NCBI RefSeq assembly: GCF_036711975.1
Contig: NC_091966.1
Location: forward strand, 12,469,501-12,533,500
Reading direction: 5' to 3'
Length of the DNA: 64,000 bases
From: Onthophagus taurus
Lineage: Eukaryota; Arthropoda; Insecta; Coleoptera; Scarabaeidae
Shown here: piece after piece, positions 59,201-64,000 of the stretch
How the letters are laid out: each line of letters opens with the position of its first letter
Position numbering within the stretch: position 1 is the stretch's first letter
Made by a program: the position numbers and the translations under genes
Notes under the pieces: generated by a model
What the model was told of the DNA's origin: nothing
The model's database searches: none
What the model saw: the letters and a program-made list of their open reading frames with translations, nothing else

Positions 59201-62200
59201 CAAAATCAACAATTTGTGGTATAAAAAAATGACTGCAACTCACGCTAAAACCATCAAAAAGTGCACCTTGAAAAAGACAGCATTTCCACCTTTAGAAGAG
59301 AAATTGTACAATTGGTTTCCTAAAGAAAGACAAAAGAATTCACGAATTTCTGGAAATATGCTGAAACTAAAGGCATTGTCATTATCAAAACAACAATTGA
59401 ATATTGATACTTTCACGGCCAGTGATGGTTAGCTGCAAAGATTTAAACACCGCCGTAGCTTAAGGTTTTTGAAAATCGCAGGGGAGAAATTATCGGCTAA
59501 CCCAGATGAAGTAGACCCTTTTAAAGAGTATCTAAAACGTATGATTCAAGAGCATGACCTAAAGCGGCATCAGATTTATAATGCTGATGAGACATGATTG
59601 TATTGGCGCTTATTGCCTGACAAAACATATGTCTGATTACCAGAAAAAACTGCTGGATTAAAAATTTCGAAGCAACGACTGACGTTTATGGATTGTGTAA
59701 ATGCTGGGGAAATCAAAAAATCAAAGATGTTTTAGGAATTTTAACAACTCATTGCTGTACAAACGCACTAAGAAGGCGTGGATGACCTTTTTTCAACATT
59801 TTGTACCTGAAGTAAGAGTTAAAATTATCTGCCATTTGGTTCATAAGACTGATCATATTTCAAAATTATATTACACAATTCGTAGGCGTGCTCAGGAGTT
59901 AGCTCAGAAAGGAATTCTCCTTGTGGATAACGCACCGTCCCATCGGTGGATGGGACGGTGCTCAGTTCTGTTGCTGGTGAGCAACAGAACTGAGGACTAA
60001 AGATGGGATGATATTTGTAAAATTCTTATCTCCTAATGTTACGTCTTTAATACAACCCCAAAATATTTTAAGGCTCACCAAACTTTACTAAAGAAACAGT
60101 TTGCTCAAAAAAGCTGCAAAAAAGTTCTGTTGTATCAACGGAAGAAGGAATAGTTGCAGCACTCAGTAAGATTTCATTAAAAGATGCAATAATACATTTA
60201 TCTGTGGCGTGGGAGAAACTTAGCTCAACAATAATCGAGAAGACTTGGAGAAACATCCTCTCAGATTTTAATCAACATAATGAGAATGCAGACAAAGATA
60301 ACAATTCGCTAAGTGAGGGAGAAATTGAGATGTGAAAAAACTTTGGTTCTTGATGCTATTAGGGATACAATATATTTACTACAGGAAGTAGCTCCAGTAA
60401 GTTAATGCATGAGTGGTTTTAGAAGTCGATGGCAAAATCATAAACTGCACATTTTAGGGTGACTACACTGCTGCAGATGTGTAACATTTGGACAAGGATG
60501 AGGCAGCAGATGTGGAAATGTCTTCTTCAGATGATGACCATTCCGATGCAATTAAAGCATTTAATGTTGCTATAGAATGGTCAAATCAAAATTCAAAATT
60601 GAAAACAATTCAAGGAAACGCAGTTATGGCCAAAATTGCTCAAAAAATATTCAGAAAAAAATTACAGATTTTTTATGTCTTAAGAATGTTCATGAATAAC
60701 TGATTTTGGTGTAAGTAATAAACTTAATTTATTTAATTACTCCCTCGTTTCTATGAACACCCTCATTAGTATGACCGACCCACTGTATTTTTGTGTATCG
60801 TGTACTGTACGTTTATTAAGAAATAAACATAATTAAAAAAAAAGTTTATAGAACAGAAACATATAATTAATTATGTTACCGCAGTACGTCGATACATTAT
60901 CAAGATTGAAACTGTAAATGAGTACAGACTGCCTATGATTTCGCCAGAACAAATATGTAACAAATGCATTTTATTAAATTAAAAGTAGAACTAACACTAG
61001 CACTACCATTAGGAACTAACACTAGACTTACTAGTTCTAGGTTTAGTTGTAGTTTTAACTGTTATTCGGCGCTAGATTGTTGTATATTTTTATAAAACCA
61101 ACACTAAACCTAGAACTAGAAACATTTGGGTTCTAAGTGGATTCTAAGTGGGAAAAAGACTAGAATCCAAAGCCCACTACCTATAGAACAGCCTTAACAG
61201 AGTACACACGGAATATGGAATTTGTGGTAATAGCCTCTACAAACAAGGAGTGGTACTACAGTTTCATTGTCATTATGGAACTCCAATCTATCCAGCATAT
61301 TGTGGAGAATTGCCCTATTAGATCTTATCTTAACGCAGCTCTTGAATGCTAGCTGAATAGGATATAAAATTTTAGATTATGGACGTACTTATTCATTTCT
61401 TGAAATGTCATACTTTAAATTAGTCTAAATAAATAAATAAATATCTGTGACGGTAGAACCGGCAGGTTTCTTGCCACGCCGAATTGACAAGAAAAAGTTT
61501 AGTTATTAAAATTAACTATTTAGTTTCTAGTTTTAGTATTGTTCCATAATGTGTTGTGGAAACCCAGTATTCTGGTTTTGGTATTGTTTCTAGCTGATTT
61601 TGCAGCTGCTCAGTCACTGACACATTCATTTTTTTGATTGCTCTTTGCTTCTTGGACGTTTGTAATTTTAGAGCTAAGGTGGTTAGTAGGATATTATGGT
61701 CCAAACCGCATATTGCACTTGGTCTTGTTTTAATATTTCTTATTAACGTTCTCCATCTGCTTCAGATCACTATAATCAATTTGATTTTTGAATTTTTTGC
61801 TTGTTCATGTTGATAATCGTCGTATTAGCTATTACTAGCCTATTGCCTATTGCAAACTGAAATATTGAATTGCATTGAAATTGCCAGTCAAGATGAGAAC
61901 GTTGTTGGATACATGATTGGTTTGTTAAAGCTTTAAATATGTTTCTAAGTATGTTCTAAATGTTGAGTGCATTGAGCATGAGATATGGGTTAATAGGTCT
62001 GATCATACACACTGTGTACATAATGTACTTCTAACTTAAAAATTTCAGCTTAGGGGTGGTATCTCAATTTTGGGACTCCTGTACATTTCAATTTCATCTA
62101 AAAAGCGCGCGTTAAAAAAGTAACATAAAAGTTCCAGAATTTTTCCTGTATTTTAATCAAATTTATTCCTTACTTTATGTACACAGTGTATACTTAATGC

Positions 62201-63997
62201 AACTGTTGACCAGTTACTATGAAATAAAATTTTTGATAACATTCTTCAAACTGCTTTGCCTTGTTCAAACTTTCCATGTTTTTTTGTGTACAATTTAACA
62301 ACTGGCAAAAGGAATTCTTAATTTTGCTTATCACCCACTATATTTTCTTCTAATCGCGCATCACAAGTGGAAGGCAACAAAATAACAACCTGTCTTGCCT
62401 CTTCTTATGGCAATTTCAATGCATATCATTTTTTTCGCATAATTTTAGTTGTATCAACTAATGATCTTTATGATCAGAATCAACAATTTGAATTTATGAT
62501 GAAAACTCATAACCAGTGTTGTTTAGGACACATGCGCTCCTCCTGTAGAAGTGAATTGTGTCTTCGTCACACCTAAATGAGTGAGCAGCCATAAGTGCTA
62601 CTTATACTAATTACCACCAACTTCTATATGGTATTGCTTGAAGATGCATATTTGGAATCAGTTATGTTTACAAGCCATAGATAACATTTTTCTCATTTGG
62701 CAACACTTCATGATTATTTAAATCATTACAACCAGTATCTAATGATAACCTTCGCCACAAAAAATAAGGACCAATCAGCTACATTTGCAAAATATACTAA
62801 TATATAATAAATATCATATTGTGAACCAGTGTAATAGTTAACTCGGAGTGTACCCCAAACAACTCGCAAGAAATCATTTATTTTCAGTAAAAGGTTTAGA
62901 AAAAAAGACAAATCAAATATCATAACTCAAATAAGACATAAATATGAAACTTTAGTAATGTTTTAAAAATAGATGATTAAATAAAACATTTTTCATCATA
63001 TTTCAATGATTTATAAAATACATAAACTTACTCTGCTGGTTTTTCACGGAGATGTTCAATTTGAAACAATCCTCTAGAATTAACTATCGCAGCAATTTGG
63101 TCATTTTCATAAAATTCAGCTTTGAAAGGATTTGATTTCAAAATAACTTTATTATTACCAGCTTTAATTGATACCTGTTCATTATTTCTATCTAACAATT
63201 CAATCCTAAAAAAAAAAACATAATTTATTTTTTTAATCATAATCAAATCAACAACAAACATACTTTTTCGGTTCAGGATCTTTTTCTAAAGCTACTTCAA
63301 CCTTATAACGAGGATGTAATGGCTGGATTTCATCAACTTGCATTCTAAAGGTATCCCCGGCAAGTGCTTGCAATGAAAATTTGAAGGTAACATCTGCTTC
63401 GGTATTCTTTAACTGGGCTTCAACAACATTATCATAGACTTTTAAAGCTTCTAGGTCTAATACATATTTAGAATTATCGATGGAGATATTCCTAAGTCTT
63501 CTGCAAAAACTGCTTTGATCGCATGTCTTAAAATTTCCTTTGTCTACAGCTCCAACAAAGAGTACCAATGGTAGAATCCGTGTAATAAATCTAAATAAAT
63601 AAATTGAATACCTGGCATTAGAAATGTTAAATTAAATAATTATGTTAAACATAAATGTATTTTTATGTTTACAACTGGTTTTATACATAATTCATTATCA
63701 CAGTCCGTTGTATCGATTCGATAATAATAAGGTAATGTAAATTTTGCAACAAAACTAGTTTTTTAAAGAGTTAATGTGACAAAGAGTTTAAATCATTAAT
63801 AAATGAAAAAATAATTTGACAAGTTAACCTACAAAATACCGGCTTACTTGATAAAAACCCCTAAAAAAATTAATTTTTTTAAATATTTTAACTACAATAA
63901 GTTAATGTTGCGTTTTCTAATAAATTAAAGACAATATTTGTAAAAAAAATAAATTAAATAAAGTTTTAAATAAAAGTACGTACCTCCACACGGCCAT
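56272..63997 (-). CDS. GANAB: Glucosidase II alpha subunit (GH31, neutral alpha-glucosidase AB)
   Basis: Eleven exons, in transcript order 63984-63997, 63264-63590, 63032-63205, 58580-58861, 57708-58524, 57396-57650, 57085-57334, 56874-57028, 56712-56825, 56544-56653 and 56272-56485, join in phase to 903 residues (human about 944). The signal peptide [20 protein letters not shown] precedes [16 protein letters not shown]. The GH31 barrel has the nucleophile Asp near residue 501 in [14 protein letters not shown], the acid/base Asp near 576 in [10 protein letters not shown], and [14 protein letters not shown]-terminal beta-domains follow ([20 protein letters not shown]). In the ER it trims two glucoses from N-glycans and works with the beta subunit, which retains it. 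Exon 1 is 14 nt. The 4.2-kb intron 3 is full of mobile elements. The start codon is 4 bp from the window edge, so the promoter is outside. Confidence 0.97.
59030..60785 (+). mobile_element. Tigger/jerky-like transposon remnant in GANAB intron 3
   Basis: Plus strand: [18 protein letters not shown] (psq-type HTH) near 59110; a CENP-B-like HTH at 59214-59430 ([20 protein letters not shown]). The core reads [12 protein letters not shown], then [24 protein letters not shown] and [10 protein letters not shown], with [20 protein letters not shown] further on. The right end is CTCATTAGTATGACCGACCC then ACTG followed by TA, matching Tigger CAGTGG-type termini. The left end was not found. Dead by stops; lies antisense to GANAB. 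Confidence 0.8.
59932..59994. repeat. Two abutting perfect hairpins with the same loop
   Basis: Hairpin 1: GCACCGTCCCATC (59932-59944), loop GGTG, exact complement to 59961. Hairpin 2: CTCAGTTCTGTTGCT (59961-59975), loop GGTG, exact complement to 59994. They lie directly after the NAPSH motif of the Tigger remnant. Confidence 0.95.
60786..61499. other. GANAB intron 3, unassigned part
   Basis: Contains a 17-bp inverted repeat (CTAGTTCTAGGTTTAGT at 61031-61047, inverted at 61103-61119). Otherwise nothing recognised. Confidence 0.45.
61500..61720 (-). mobile_element. Endonuclease-RT retroelement scrap
   Basis: Minus strand: [20 protein letters not shown] then [15 protein letters not shown], the end of the endonuclease domain and start of the linker in craniofacial/RTE-like elements. 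Confidence 0.5.
61721..63031. other. GANAB intron 3, unassigned part
   Basis: No feature that I can support. Confidence 0.4.
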
Positions 63998-64000
63998 ATT

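Overview
This is a window of animal nuclear DNA, almost certainly from a holometabolous insect. A beetle is my guess from overall gene style, not proven. The DNA is AT-rich, introns are often only 50-70 bp with GT/AG borders, and conserved eukaryotic housekeeping genes sit in a dense field of decayed transposons (hAT, PIF/Harbinger, Tc1/mariner, Tigger, piggyBac, several non-LTR lineages, fold-back elements and a satellite-like array). I recognise eight protein-coding genes and rebuilt exon by exon; all splice phases close.

Region 1 (1-14,041) holds two tandem copies of one nine-exon gene for a secreted protein with a farnesoic-acid-O-methyltransferase-like (Methyltransf_FA) domain, a cysteine-rich module and several fibronectin-III-like domains. 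The first copy starts before the window. A ZBED5-type hAT split by a PIF/Harbinger element, plus retroelement debris, lies between them. Both copies carry the same hAT remnant just downstream, so that insertion is older than the duplication.

Region 2 (14,042-18,513) has no gene. It is made of fold-back and MITE-like elements, one with a clear 11-bp target duplication.

Region 3 (18,514-29,724) is a nucleolar block. Fibrillarin (-) and WDR43/UTP5 (+) are head to head with 414 bp between start codons, and dyskerin (-) follows about 3.6 kb after WDR43. They represent box C/D snoRNP methylation, small-subunit processome assembly and H/ACA pseudouridylation, three arms of rRNA maturation. The large dyskerin intron contains about nine tandem copies of a 181-bp unit with a conserved hairpin.

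Region 4 (29,725-34,660) is mostly transposon remains, including an IS630/mariner-type element resembling plant-type mariners. A possible 35-codon ORF lies next to the dyskerin promoter.

Region 5 (34,661-49,953) has the Golgi pH regulator GPHR (-) and kinesin-5 (KIF11/Klp61F, +), divergent with 663 bp between start codons. The two large kinesin introns contain Tigger, piggyBac and non-LTR remains and a fold-back element.

Region 6 (49,954-63,997) is a transposon-filled gap with two Tc1-like elements, then the alpha subunit of ER glucosidase II (GANAB, -). Its start codon is 4 bp from the right edge of the window, and its 4.2-kb third intron holds a Tigger/jerky-like element with two abutting perfect hairpins. 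I saw no tRNA, rRNA or CRISPR array.
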